NCBI GenBank assembly: GCA_017545185.1
Contig: JAFWQJ010000003.1
Coordinates: forward strand, 43,615 to 107,614
Reading direction: 5' to 3'
Source: Oscillospiraceae bacterium
Lineage (GTDB): Bacteria > Bacillota > Clostridia > Oscillospirales > Ruminococcaceae
DNA length: 64,000 bases
The notes under the pieces are model-generated. The model was not told the origin of the DNA. It worked only from the letters and a program-made list of their open reading frames with translations, and did no database searches. Shown here piece after piece: positions 1 through 9,000 of this stretch (the stretch's first letter is position 1; the number at the start of each line of letters is the position of its first letter). The translations under genes and the position numbers were made by a program.

Positions 1-1025
1 TCAATGCCGAGATCAAGGAAGAACCGCACGGTCTCAAGCTCGCAGGGCTCTGCGCCGCAGCCGAGAATGATAATGCGCCTGCCGAGCGCGGGTGCATAGA
101 ACGGTCTGGTCAGCCAGCGCATCCGGATGCCGGTGCGCTTCCGGACATACGAGGTGATCCTGCAGCAGGCCGTAAACGCCGCCCGCACCGGGAACGGCCG
201 CTTTGCGATCTCCGCCTGCATTTTCTTCTGAATGGTCTCGTAGACCTTCGGGATCATGATCATATGCGTCGGCTGATACACCTTCAGACCGAGCGTCAGA
301 CCGGCTGCGGTCAGTTCGGGCACGAAGCCCATTTCCGCACCGAGGATCAGATTGATGTGCATCATCGCAAAGCCGGCCACATGAGAAAGCGGCAGCACCT
401 GCAGAAAGCAGGGCGTATTGTCCGTATAATTGCCGTAGCGCTCCCCTGCCTTCTGGCCGTAGAAGATCGACTTATAGGTCACCTCCACGCCCTTGACGCT
501 GCCGGTCGTGCCGGAGGAAAAGAGGATCGCGATGATGTCCTGCTTGCCGGGGATCGCCGGGATTTTACGCTGCTTCAGTCCGGGATTGAGCCGTTTCAGC
601 GGCGTATTCCCCGAGAACAGCCGGTATACCGGCAGGGTGTTTTTCAGATCGGGGTCAAGCGTTTCATACAGCGCATCCGTCGTGACGATCAGAGACGGCT
701 CCGCAAATTTCAGCAGACGGTTCCGCTCCTCCGGGGGCAGCGCCACATCCGGCAGCACTGCGGGATAGCCGAGATACGCAAGCGCCAGCAGCATCGCCGC
801 CATATCGCCGGAGGGCGGCGTCAGGACCGCGACGCGCGCATTCGGAGCAATGCCGTTTACTTCCAGAACGCGCTTCACATGCGCCGTCATGCGTTCGAGC
901 TTACGATAGGTATAAATTCGTTTTTCGTGTTCGTTTATGAGGTTGACGATCGCAGCCTTACCGGGCGTTTTCCGGAATACACCGTCAAGCCGTTTCCGGT
1001 AATCCTGCTGTCCGTAGGTTTTCAT
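1..1025 (-). CDS. AMP-dependent acyl-CoA synthetase/ligase, 3' part missing
   Basis: The reading frame starts at ATG 1025 behind AGGAGG and runs off the left edge after about 341 residues. It carries the adenylate-forming P-loop signature SSGTTGSVKG near residue 165, and the N-terminal half fits the ANL superfamily (acyl-CoA synthetase, peptide-synthetase A domain or aryl-acid ligase). Such enzymes activate a carboxylic acid as acyl-AMP and pass it to CoA or another acceptor. It is the last visible gene of an operon with the dehydrogenase and nucleotidyltransferase/aminotransferase genes, so it probably acts on a product of that pathway and not in general fatty-acid metabolism. The C-terminal lid domain is outside the window, and the substrate cannot be read. 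Confidence 0.85.
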   Translation of the reverse strand, partial: MKTYGQQDYRKRLDGVFRKTPGKAAIVNLINEHEKRIYTYRKLERMTAHVKRVLEVNGIAPNARVAVLTPPSGDMAAMLLALAYLGYPAVLPDVALPPEERNRLLKFAEPSLIVTTDALYETLDPDLKNTLPVYRLFSGNTPLKRLNPGLKQRKIPAIPGKQDIIAILFSSGTTGSVKGVEVTYKSIFYGQKAGERYGNYTDNTPCFLQVLPLSHVAGFAMMHINLILGAEMGFVPELTAAGLTLGLKVYQPTHMIMIPKVYETIQKKMQAEIAKRPFPVRAAFTACCRITSYVRKRTGIRMRWLTRPFYAPALGRRIIILGCGAEPCELETVRFFLDLGI

Positions 1026-1112
1026 CAAAAAGAATGCCTCCTGAATTTGCAAAAGAATCAGCCGGCGTCCGCGGGAAAAATGCAGTCTGAGGCAGCGGGC
1101 GCGGCGATGCGC

Positions 1113-2192
1113 TTACAGCGAATAGAAGCGCAGGAAATCTTCGGGATCATGAATCCCGTGATCCGCATACCAGAATTCGGCTGTCTCAATGCGGATGCCG
1201 TTGTACCAGTCCAGCACGCGGTTCAGCTCCGGCACATCCGCACCGGCAAACTGCGCGATCTGCACGATGACCGCAAGCCCGAACGAAAAATCCGCCGTGA
1301 AATACCGCGAATGCAGGTCGGGCAGAAAGCCGCCCTCCGCAGGAACAGACGGCGTTTTCAGTCCTTTGAACGCATTGATGCTGCGGATCTTTTCCGTCAG
1401 CTGATGCGGCGTTTCGCTCTCGTAATGCACCCGCAACGATTTCACATGCGAAAGGTCAAACATCGGCAGCGCACGGCAGATCTTCTGCACCTCATCGTCA
1501 CAGCGGAACAGCAGCTCCGAGGTCTCGTCGTCCCATTCCTCATAAAACAGCGGCAGCGACGGATAGACCTTCCCCGGCTGATAATCGCCGAACAGCGTCA
1601 TCAATCTTGTCGTATGCAGCACGGGATTCGAGGGCGTCAGCGTCAGGTTCAGCATATTCGGGATTGCCTTGCAGGGGATATCAAAAATGCTGCTGACGAA
1701 TGCGGCACATTGTTCCGCTGCGGATGCGGGCAGTGCCGCTGCGTGCAGCTCGGAACGGTATCCGACCGAGCGCACGGTACTCCCCTTTTTCACGAGCCGC
1801 GCCACAGCCGGTACCCGCTCGATACAGAAGAAGGTGTGCCCCTTTTCGATGCACCGCCGGAATGCGCATTCGCTGCCGCCGTTCCCCGGAACGACGCCGA
1901 TCAGCGCGTCTTTTTTGCAGTATGCAAAGACATCGTCTGCGGCCTTCTGCATCAGTGCAGAGGGATATGTCACGAGCACGGCGTCCGCATCGGCAAGCGC
2001 GGTGACAGGGTCGTCCGTCGCACAGCGGATCTCGCCCTGATGCGTGAGATTGCCGTTCTCATCGACGATCGTCAGGCACTTTTCAAACATCTCCGGCACA
2101 GAGGTATACACCGTGACCGCATGTCCTTTTTCCGCGCAGTGCACGGCGAACTGCGTCCCGATGTTGCCGCCGCCGATTACCGTAATATTCAT
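1113..2192 (-). CDS. opine/octopine dehydrogenase-like NAD(P)-dependent oxidoreductase
   Basis: The 359-residue protein opens with a Rossmann dinucleotide-binding motif (ITVIGGGNIGTQFA, residues 3-16). The rest resembles the NAD/NADP octopine/nopaline dehydrogenase family (ketopantoate-reductase fold), including a mid-protein HxxxxNP-type region (PSNPVLHTT) where this family carries its catalytic His. Family members reductively couple an alpha-keto acid to an amino acid. The ATG lies one base after the stop of the upstream nucleotidyltransferase/aminotransferase gene, so translation is probably coupled and the amine partner may come from that enzyme (inference). The substrate is unknown. Confidence 0.75.
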   Translation of the reverse strand: MNITVIGGGNIGTQFAVHCAEKGHAVTVYTSVPEMFEKCLTIVDENGNLTHQGEIRCATDDPVTALADADAVLVTYPSALMQKAADDVFAYCKKDALIGVVPGNGGSECAFRRCIEKGHTFFCIERVPAVARLVKKGSTVRSVGYRSELHAAALPASAAEQCAAFVSSIFDIPCKAIPNMLNLTLTPSNPVLHTTRLMTLFGDYQPGKVYPSLPLFYEEWDDETSELLFRCDDEVQKICRALPMFDLSHVKSLRVHYESETPHQLTEKIRSINAFKGLKTPSVPAEGGFLPDLHSRYFTADFSFGLAVIVQIAQFAGADVPELNRVLDWYNGIRIETAEFWYADHGIHDPEDFLRFYSL

Positions 2193-2193
2193 A

Positions 2194-4008
2194 TCACTTC
2201 ACCTGCATTTCCGTTTTCAGCGCAGCGGTCAGACGGTCGTTGTCCGCGCTGCCGCGGATCGCGATGCGGATGAACGCACCGCCGCCCAGCTTCTTTGAAA
2301 GGTCTTTGATCAGGATCGAATGCTTCACCAGCAGCAGCTTCGTCAGCTGTGAAGCGGCCATGCCGTTTGTGAGCTCCGCCGTGAAATAATTTGCCTGTGA
2401 CGGGATCACGCGCAGACCGTTGATTTCAGAGAGTGCTGCCGCAAACCGACTGCGCTCGGCACGGAAGCGGACAAGCGCAGTTTCGTAGTCCTTGTTGTAT
2501 TTTTCTGCGATCTGCATATAGAATTCGCCGAAGGAATTGATGTTCCAGATCGCGACGTCCTTTTTCATCGCTGCGATCAGCTCCGTATCGCCGGAAGCCA
2601 GCACGCCGAGGCGCAGGCCGGGAACGCCGTAGGATTTCGAGATGCTTTTCATCACATACAGCCGCGGGTATTTGTCAAGGATTTCCTGACGGATCAGCGT
2701 CGCATCCGGTTCGTCCGCAAAATCGACAAAGGATTCGTCGATCACAAGGCGGATGCCCTTTTCGGCAGCCCAGTCACAAAGACGCAGCAGGTCGGCCTTC
2801 GGGATATAGCTGCCGGAGGGATTGTCCGGATTCACCACGACCAGACTGCCGATCTCCTTATCTGCGAAAAATTGCATCAGGTCGTCCGCCGTATAGGAAA
2901 GGTCGGCATTGTGCGGATAAAACGAAACGGACTGTGCCGGGTCAAAGCGGTTCGGATATTCCTCAAAGGTCGGCCGGACAAAGCCGGTTCTGCCGCCCAG
3001 CTGCTCCATGAGGGATTTGATCAGCTCCGCCGCGCCGTTCCCGACGATGATGTTTTCCTGTTCTACGCCGAAGTTCTTGGCGGCCAGCAGCGCATTGACC
3101 TTCATGCCGGAGGGATACTGCGTCAGCAGCTTCTCAAAGCTCGCCTTGATCTCGTCGATCAGGCGCTGCGGCGGATAGAACGGATTGACCAGATAGCAGA
3201 AATCCAGCACCTGCGGATACCTCCAGTAGCCGCCGTACCGTGACTGGATCAGGCTGACCTTTTCATCGTCGTCCGGCGCGAACATGGACGCGGCAATGTC
3301 AAGATCCTGCAGATCGTCGATCTCGTACCAGAGCTGCCCGCTGAGCCGCTTTGCCTTGATAACCGGGATATCGAGCATTGTGATGACCTTCAGCACCTGC
3401 TCGTAATACTCATTGTTGCCGAGTGCTTTGGAATAGGCGTCCAGAAACGGGATATAGTGCGTCTCCGAAAAGCGGCGGCTGAACTTGTAGATATTCACGG
3501 TCTTGTAATAGCTGCCGATCTCGTTGAAGCGGAATTTGTCCTTGCTGACGAACGCCTCAATATGGTCGTCGTCGTCGATCCGGACGCAGGTGCCGTCCAT
3601 CCAGCTTTCGTATTTGTCCACGAGGGCAAGCGTATCACGCGGGTCGTCCAGCAGCAGGTCAATGACCGCATCCTCGAAGATTAGGTCGGACTCAAACAAG
3701 AGCGTATCGTCGCTGCAGAGATAATCCTTCGCAAGCGCGAGCGAATAGATATTGTTGGTCTTATAGTAGATCGGGTTTTCCACATATTCGATCGGCGTGC
3801 GGATGCCGAGCGTATCAATGTACCGCTTCAGTTCCTCCGCCTTGTAGCCGACGACAATGACGATCCGCCTGAGCCCCTTTTTCTCGATCTGCCGGAGCAT
3901 CCTGTCGATCAGGGTCTCCCCGTTCACCTGCACCATGCATTTTGTATTGCTGCGCGTCAGGTTTTTCAGCCGTTTTCCCATGCCTGCCGCCAAAATTACA
4001 GCCTGCAT
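2194..4008 (-). CDS. bifunctional nucleotidyltransferase / class I-II aminotransferase fusion
   Basis: Residues 1 to about 235 are a sugar/alcohol-phosphate nucleotidyltransferase (LicC/GlmU-N type) with AVILAAGMGKRLKNLT and the downstream K of TKCMV. Residues about 245-604 are a fold-type I PLP enzyme like HisC or CobD, with NPDNPSG for cofactor contact, DESFVDF for the ring aspartate, and SKSYGVPGLRLG holding the Schiff-base lysine and carboxylate arginine. A protein that makes an amine or amino-phosphate and then activates it with CTP or another NTP is a reasonable reading. NTP-transferase/transaminase fusions are known in phosphonate (aminoethylphosphonate) activation, but there the transaminase is a different PLP class. 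First gene of the operon, with its own strong promoter. Confidence 0.82.
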   Translation of the reverse strand: MQAVILAAGMGKRLKNLTRSNTKCMVQVNGETLIDRMLRQIEKKGLRRIVIVVGYKAEELKRYIDTLGIRTPIEYVENPIYYKTNNIYSLALAKDYLCSDDTLLFESDLIFEDAVIDLLLDDPRDTLALVDKYESWMDGTCVRIDDDDHIEAFVSKDKFRFNEIGSYYKTVNIYKFSRRFSETHYIPFLDAYSKALGNNEYYEQVLKVITMLDIPVIKAKRLSGQLWYEIDDLQDLDIAASMFAPDDDEKVSLIQSRYGGYWRYPQVLDFCYLVNPFYPPQRLIDEIKASFEKLLTQYPSGMKVNALLAAKNFGVEQENIIVGNGAAELIKSLMEQLGGRTGFVRPTFEEYPNRFDPAQSVSFYPHNADLSYTADDLMQFFADKEIGSLVVVNPDNPSGSYIPKADLLRLCDWAAEKGIRLVIDESFVDFADEPDATLIRQEILDKYPRLYVMKSISKSYGVPGLRLGVLASGDTELIAAMKKDVAIWNINSFGEFYMQIAEKYNKDYETALVRFRAERSRFAAALSEINGLRVIPSQANYFTAELTNGMAASQLTKLLLVKHSILIKDLSKKLGGGAFIRIAIRGSADNDRLTAALKTEMQVK

Positions 4009-4077
4009 TTTTTCACATCCTTCCGTTTTTCCGTATTCTCATCGCAAGCAAATAAATACATATTATAACAACTTCAT

Positions 4078-4106
4078 ATTATAGCAAATTCCGTTTGCCG
4101 TGTCAA
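4078..4106 (-). promoter_or_regulatory. sigma-A promoter of the 4008-1 operon
   Basis: On the minus strand TTGACA (4106-4101) is followed after exactly 17 bases by TATAAT (4083-4078), 70 bases before the ATG at 4008. The rest of the 4009-4230 interval is AT-rich and holds no supported gene. Confidence 0.8.
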
Positions 4107-4230
4107 CTGACAAAACGCATTTTTCACAGCAAAAACATACATATCGCAAAATTGGTTGATATTTCACAAAAGATAAAAATTATGTTGATATACAGAATAC
4201 AGCCCGTTTTTCTCCGGAAACATGCACAGG

Positions 4231-4264
4231 CAGAAAAACCGGAGCGCATTCACGCTCCGGTCAG
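4231..4264 (-). terminator. Rho-independent terminator of the sigma/anti-sigma operon
   Basis: A stem ACCGGAGCG/CGCTCCGGT (4238-4261) with a 6-base loop is followed on the minus strand by TTTTT. It lies just after the stop of the anti-sigma gene. Confidence 0.8.
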
Positions 4265-4272
4265 GTTTGCGG

Positions 4273-5157
4273 TCATGATGTTTTTCGGTGCAGATCGCGC
4301 CACGCCAGATATTCCTCGGAAAGCCGCTCGTCCTCGGTGATCCCCTGCTGCACGCTCGTGCTGTTCAGCGGCTCCGCGCTTGTTTCGACCAGCGACTGAT
4401 AGCTGCCGGACAACGTGCAGTACCGGAACTGCTGCCCCGTGATCTTCTCATCCGGGAAGGCGGCCTGCATTCTTTCCGTCAGCTCGACCATGTTTTTGTA
4501 TGCGTCACCCTTTGACATTTCCCGCGCATCCCACACATACCAGTAAATGCGGTGATACTGCGTTTTCAGGTCTCTGCCGCTGACGACCGTATATAACCCG
4601 ATCTGCTCCCCCGGTTCAAGCCCCTCGGCAGTCAGTTCGTCGCGGAACGCCGCATACTGTTCATTCAGCGCATTATGCTTCTGCTCGCCAAGCTTGCCGT
4701 CAATGATGAAATCATTGCGAAGCTGATAGGCTAGCCCGTATCCGTCGGAAACATACTGCCCGTTGTACCAGTCAAAATGACAGCGGATCTTGCTGCCGGA
4801 ATACGCCGAAAGCCGCGACTCCGCACGCAGCTTACCGATAAGCGGCACATAGCCGAGCCCGTAACAGATCACCCCGAATCCAAGCAGCAGCAAAGTCAGC
4901 AGCGTCAGACCGCAGCCTGCAAACACCTTCCGGACGCGCGATCTGCGCCGCACCTTTTTGAGTGCCGCCTTTGCCTCCGGCAGGTCGGCAGGCGGTTCCG
5001 CATCCGGCTGCTCCGGAAATGCCGCATAAAGCTTCCGGCATTCCTCACAGATTTTCAGATGCTCCTCGACCAGCTGCTTTGTTTCCTCGCTGCAGAGCCC
5101 GTCGTGATAGACCGGGAACAGGTCGCCGATCACCTGACAGCTTATCGTTTCATTCAT
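4273..5157 (-). CDS. membrane-anchored zinc-finger anti-sigma factor
   Basis: The N-terminus carries the HxxxCxxC zinc-binding anti-sigma motif (EEHLKICEECRKL). A hydrophobic segment follows near residues 78-108 and then an extracytoplasmic domain of about 185 residues with no recognised fold. This is the usual plan of a ZAS-type anti-sigma factor that holds an ECF sigma factor at the membrane. I chose the second ATG (5157) because AGGAGG then sits nine bases upstream; the ATG at 5163 is too close. Its start overlaps the stop of the sigma gene by eight bases, as expected for a co-expressed pair. Confidence 0.82.
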   Translation of the reverse strand: MNETISCQVIGDLFPVYHDGLCSEETKQLVEEHLKICEECRKLYAAFPEQPDAEPPADLPEAKAALKKVRRRSRVRKVFAGCGLTLLTLLLLGFGVICYGLGYVPLIGKLRAESRLSAYSGSKIRCHFDWYNGQYVSDGYGLAYQLRNDFIIDGKLGEQKHNALNEQYAAFRDELTAEGLEPGEQIGLYTVVSGRDLKTQYHRIYWYVWDAREMSKGDAYKNMVELTERMQAAFPDEKITGQQFRYCTLSGSYQSLVETSAEPLNSTSVQQGITEDERLSEEYLAWRDLHRKTS

Positions 5158-5659
5158 CGTCATCCGCCTCCTTCATCATCGCGAGCAGTTTCTTTTTCGC
5201 GCGGAAAAATGTTACGCCCGCCCAGTTTGCGTTTTTGCCGAACAATCTGCCGATCTCACTGAACTGCAGCTCCGCGAACACCCGTAGCAGAAAGACCTCC
5301 TTATAGGGCTCCTCCAGCTGATGCAGCAGGCTGTGGATCTCCATGGAGCAGTCATGTGTCTCGGCCTTCTCCTGCAGATCGCCGGATGCGGGCTGCTCCG
5401 GCACCTCGTCCAGCGGGAGCGGACGGTCTTTGTTCTTTTTCAGCCAGCGGCGGTATTCATTCCTTGCGATCGCGCAGAGATATGTTTTGATCGAGCATTC
5501 TCCGCGGAATTTGTCCGCAGAAAGCGAAAACTGCAGCAGCGTATCCTGCAGGATATCCATGGCAAGCTGCTCGTCGTTCGTCATACGCAGGATGAATCTG
5601 TAAAGATCGGCACTGTAAAGCCGGTAGATCTCCTCGAATGCACTGTCCGTCGCGCCCAC
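5150..5659 (-). CDS. ECF-family RNA polymerase sigma factor
   Basis: The 169-residue protein has sigma region 2 (FEEIYRLYSADLYRFILRM... ILQDTLLQF) and a C-terminal region 4 helix-turn-helix (YKEVFLLRVFAELQFSEIGR...). No sigma 1, region 3 or extra C-terminal domain is present, so it is a minimal ECF sigma factor. The only possible start is the GTG at 5659, since an in-frame stop precedes it. The purine-rich AAAGGGG touches that GTG directly, so initiation spacing is abnormal and the true start is uncertain. It is paired with the anti-sigma gene downstream. Confidence 0.88.
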   Translation of the reverse strand: MGATDSAFEEIYRLYSADLYRFILRMTNDEQLAMDILQDTLLQFSLSADKFRGECSIKTYLCAIARNEYRRWLKKNKDRPLPLDEVPEQPASGDLQEKAETHDCSMEIHSLLHQLEEPYKEVFLLRVFAELQFSEIGRLFGKNANWAGVTFFRAKKKLLAMMKEADDDE

Positions 5660-5671
5660 CCCCTTTCACTT

Positions 5672-5699
5672 CATTAGAGTACAGATGACGCGGTTTCAT
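5672..5699 (-). promoter_or_regulatory. possible autoregulated ECF promoter
   Basis: On the minus strand TGAAAC (5698-5693), a common -35 element of ECF-dependent promoters, lies about 35 bases before the coding start, and no TATAAT-type box is present. The -10 part cannot be assigned with confidence, so this rests on one element and on the habit of ECF genes to autoregulate. Confidence 0.3.
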
Positions 5700-5722
5700 T
5701 ACAGGATCTCAGAAAAATTATT

Positions 5723-6634
5723 TCATCCCGCCTGACTGTTCATCAATGCATGGATCTCCGGGAGCGCCGGCGGATGCAGCGGCAGCGGAAAACGCGTGAT
5801 TGCAACTGCGGCACAGGCCGCGGCAAACCGGACGGTCTCCGCATCGTTCATGCCGTGCAGCAGCGCGTATACACAGCCCGCCTTGAATGTATCTCCTGCG
5901 CCGAGCGTGCTCTTTACCGGAACGCAGAACGCGGGCATCCGGTGGGTCGGCCCGCCTTTTCTGCCGAACAGCATCTCCCCGCTCCCCTGCGTCAGGATCG
6001 TCAGGCCGTCCTTCTCCTGCTTCATCAGCTCCATGAGATCCTCCGGCGCTGCTGCGGCACCGTACTGCGCCGTGCATTCATGTGAGATCACATTGACCGC
6101 GGCGTAACGGTGCAGCGCGGAATCATGGCGCGCGTCGATCGTCACATACGGGATCCGGTGCTTCACGCAGAGCTCCGCGGCCAGCAGCGATTCCGCACCG
6201 AAAAAAGGGTCGATCGCGGCAGCGCGGCAGCCTGTGATGTCCGTTTCCCGCGGGATGCTCCACCAGCGTTTTCCGGACGAGAACAGCGCCTGAAATCTGC
6301 CCATCGGAGATCGCACCTGCCCGCCGATTACGACATAATCCATGACGCCCGGATCATCGGGCATCGGCTGCAGCGGTGACAGATCGACCTGCCTGTCCGC
6401 ATAAAACGCCTGCAGCATCGGCAGAACCGCCGTGCCGATCTGTGTGCCGTCCATGCGCACGGAAACGCCAAGCGCATCCAATACGGTCGCGGCGTTTCCG
6501 GTCTCCCCGCCCGGCAGAAAATACTGCGCTGCGATCTCTGCGTAGGTATCCGGCTGCAGAAAGCCGTCCTTCAGTAAAAAAGAATGCGTACCGAGAATCT
6601 GCCCGAACAGATAGACCTCCGGTGTATGCTTCAC
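5723..6634 (-). CDS. PfkB/ribokinase-family carbohydrate kinase
   Basis: The 303-residue protein has the PfkB C-terminal signature with the catalytic base (STLGAGDTFKAGCVYAL, near residues 250-267) and an N-terminal GG-type substrate region (ETGNAATVLDALGV). Family members phosphorylate sugars or nucleosides with ATP. It is somewhat shorter at the N-terminus than ribokinase and the substrate cannot be called. Translation starts at GTG 6634, eight bases after AAGGAGGG. No other sugar gene is adjacent on this strand. Confidence 0.82.
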   Translation of the reverse strand: MKHTPEVYLFGQILGTHSFLLKDGFLQPDTYAEIAAQYFLPGGETGNAATVLDALGVSVRMDGTQIGTAVLPMLQAFYADRQVDLSPLQPMPDDPGVMDYVVIGGQVRSPMGRFQALFSSGKRWWSIPRETDITGCRAAAIDPFFGAESLLAAELCVKHRIPYVTIDARHDSALHRYAAVNVISHECTAQYGAAAAPEDLMELMKQEKDGLTILTQGSGEMLFGRKGGPTHRMPAFCVPVKSTLGAGDTFKAGCVYALLHGMNDAETVRFAAACAAVAITRFPLPLHPPALPEIHALMNSQAG

Positions 6635-6750
6635 GGGAATCCCTCCTTTTTGTTATTGTTCCGGCTTCATTATAACATAAGCGCTGCGGGAAATCAAGCA
6701 TCCGGCAAGCTGTTTATTCTGCTGATTCCTGCATTTTCGGCATTCTGAGA

Positions 6751-6779
6751 TTGATAAAAGCCGAAAAGTATGGTATACT
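6751..6779 (+). promoter_or_regulatory. promoter of the dockerin protein gene
   Basis: TTGATA (6751-6756) and TATACT (6774-6779) are separated by 17 bases and lie about 50 bases before the chosen ATG. Confidence 0.65.
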
Positions 6780-6830
6780 ATAATGTTGTATGATATATCC
6801 ACTATCATCGCAGAGAAAGGAATAAAAAAT

Positions 6831-8957
6831 ATGAGAAAATGCTATATCTTTGCAATGGCGGCGCTGCTGTGCTGTACATCGGCCGTGCTGCCGGTACAGG
6901 CTGCATCCGTTCAGGCGGAAGCGGACGCTCCTGCAGCAGCGGAATGGATCGGCACCGGAACCGAAACAAAGAATATAACGGTTTACGATGCTGCAAACAA
7001 CGGCTCGTTCCGGATGAGCGGCCGGATCTATACGCAGGGCATTGTATTCACAGGCGCCTCCAATGACATGGAGAACAATGCCGTTTCAACGGTCACGTAT
7101 GATGTCTCCGCGTTCAGTACGATCAGCTTCACTGTCGGTCATGTGGATAATACCGTGCTCAACAGCGGCACGCTGACAGTCAGCAAGGACGGTCAGGAAG
7201 CAGATTCCGTTTTCCTTTCTTACAACATCACCGCAAGGGAATATACGCTGGATGTTTCGGATGCGCAGTCTGTCACGTTCACCGTCACGGTCAACGGAAA
7301 ATCCCAGTTCGGCTTCGGCAGTATTTCCGCGGACGGCAGTGAGCCGGAAAAGCCTTCCGCCGCACCGGAATACGATGCACCGGAAAAGCTGATGAACACC
7401 GGCTACAACATGCTGAACACGGCGGTCTATACCGCAGCGGACAAGAGCCAGTCCTTCAAAATGAACGGCAGGACCTATTATCAGGGACTTGTTTTCAGCG
7501 GCGGCGCGAGCTACAATGAAACAAATGCATCCCTGTTCACGGTCAATACGGAGAACGTCAGCAGGCTCCGCTTTACGGCCGGACACATCGACAACGCGGC
7601 CAGAAAAAACGCAACCGTCAAGATCTACCGCGACAATGTACATGACGAAGCAGAGGACATCGTACTGACGCCGGACATGGCACTGAAGGAATATGAGCTC
7701 GATGTCAGCGATACCAAATGTCTGCTGCTCTGGATCGACCGCGGCGGCGATTCCGTGTATGCATTCGGAGATATCTCCGTGAATGAAAAGGAATGCGGGC
7801 TGAAATCCGCAGCACCGGTTTACGCGTCCCCGGAAAAAATGCTGAACGCTTCCTTCAACAACGAAAATATTACCGTATGCAGCGCAACAGATCAGAGCCA
7901 GTCCTTCAAAATGAACGGCCGAACCTATTATCAGGGCATTCAGTTCAACGGCGGTATGCCGTACTATGACCCCAACACCTCACGCATTTCGTTCAATACC
8001 GAAAATGTCAGCAGGCTTTCGTTCACCGCGGGGCATCTTGACAACACGGCACTGAAGGACGCGACGCTGTATATCTACCGCGACAATGTAAAGAGCGACG
8101 AGGAAACGATCGGTCTGAGTGCTTCCATGCCGCTGAAGGATTACGTGATCGACGTCACCGATACCGGCGTTCTGACGCTTGTCATGGAGCGCAAAACAAA
8201 ATCGGACAGCTCCGTCAGCATTTCCGGCTACGGCTTTGCGAATGTCTCCTTTGACGGCAGGCAGGCTGAACTGGAATGCAAGATCCCAAAGTATACGGAT
8301 ACCGCACAGCTGCTGAAGGCAGGCTTCAATACGCAGAAGGCTGCTGTTTACTCCGGCGACGACACCTCCAGGACCTTCACGGTCGGCAGCGAGACATACA
8401 GTCAGGGCATCGTATTCGGCGGCGGCAATTTCTATACGCCGCAGACGGAAAACCGCATCTCGTTCAATGTTGAGAACACCGGCGCCGTGACAATGAAGCT
8501 CGGCTGCGTGCAGAGCACCGACGGCAAGGAGGATTCCGTCATGCGCGTCATGCTCGACAATCAGGAGATCCGTCAGATCCCGCTGAAAAAGGATATGCCC
8601 GTCCGCGATTACACGTTCAATACCGCAGGCAGCGCTGTGCTGGAGCTGGTCGTTCCGGTCAGCTACACGGACAGCTATGCAGCGGCCGATATCCGGCTTT
8701 CCGATACGCCGGTAATCCTGCGCGGTGATGTCAACGGAAACGGAGAGGTCGGCGTCGATGACGCACAGATCGCCCTGAGAGCATATACAGAACGCCTCTC
8801 CGGCAAGCCGCTCCCGCTGAACAAGGCACAGACCGAGGCCGCCGATGTGGATGATTCCGGCATCATCAGCATTGAGGACGTTCAGCTGATTCTCAAGTAT
8901 TACACCGAGAATACCGTCGCGGGAAAGAAGGTTTCGTGGGAAGCGCTGATACAATAA
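6831..8957 (+). CDS. secreted dockerin protein with four tandem NPCBM-like modules
   Basis: Start ATG 6831 is chosen because GAAAGGA precedes it and it opens a classic signal peptide (MRKCYIFAMAALLCCTSAVLPVQA). The 708-residue product then has four related modules of about 150 residues starting near 35, 183, 333 and 490. Each contains a motif like FKMNGRTYYQGLVFSGG, which recalls the NPCBM (novel putative carbohydrate-binding module) family. The C-terminus (from about 632) is a type I dockerin with two calcium loops (GDVNGNGEVGVDDAQ and ADVDDSGIISIEDVQ). No catalytic domain is visible, so it may be a binding or structural cellulosome component. Modules 2 and 3 are the most alike, suggesting recent duplication. 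Confidence 0.85.
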   Translation: MRKCYIFAMAALLCCTSAVLPVQAASVQAEADAPAAAEWIGTGTETKNITVYDAANNGSFRMSGRIYTQGIVFTGASNDMENNAVSTVTYDVSAFSTISFTVGHVDNTVLNSGTLTVSKDGQEADSVFLSYNITAREYTLDVSDAQSVTFTVTVNGKSQFGFGSISADGSEPEKPSAAPEYDAPEKLMNTGYNMLNTAVYTAADKSQSFKMNGRTYYQGLVFSGGASYNETNASLFTVNTENVSRLRFTAGHIDNAARKNATVKIYRDNVHDEAEDIVLTPDMALKEYELDVSDTKCLLLWIDRGGDSVYAFGDISVNEKECGLKSAAPVYASPEKMLNASFNNENITVCSATDQSQSFKMNGRTYYQGIQFNGGMPYYDPNTSRISFNTENVSRLSFTAGHLDNTALKDATLYIYRDNVKSDEETIGLSASMPLKDYVIDVTDTGVLTLVMERKTKSDSSVSISGYGFANVSFDGRQAELECKIPKYTDTAQLLKAGFNTQKAAVYSGDDTSRTFTVGSETYSQGIVFGGGNFYTPQTENRISFNVENTGAVTMKLGCVQSTDGKEDSVMRVMLDNQEIRQIPLKKDMPVRDYTFNTAGSAVLELVVPVSYTDSYAAADIRLSDTPVILRGDVNGNGEVGVDDAQIALRAYTERLSGKPLPLNKAQTEAADVDDSGIISIEDVQLILKYYTENTVAGKKVSWEALIQ

Positions 8958-8962
8958 CAGTG

Positions 8963-9000
8963 AAAGTGGTCATTTGTCGCCTGACAAACGACCACTTTTC
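8963..9000 (+). terminator. hairpin after the dockerin gene, overlapping a shared operator
   Basis: AAAGTGGTC pairs with GACCACTTT around an inner TTTGTC/GACAAA stem, followed by a short T-rich run (TTTTCTTT). It can act as the terminator of the dockerin gene. Its right half (CAAACGACCACT, 8985-8996) is also repeated before the ADP-ribose hydrolase gene at 51.7 kb. Confidence 0.55.

Noticed and set aside
264-2273. A 669-codon plus-strand open frame
   Set aside because: It lies antisense to the acyl-CoA synthetase and dehydrogenase genes, which have clear motifs, ribosome sites and operon structure; its translation is Arg/His-rich and random-looking.
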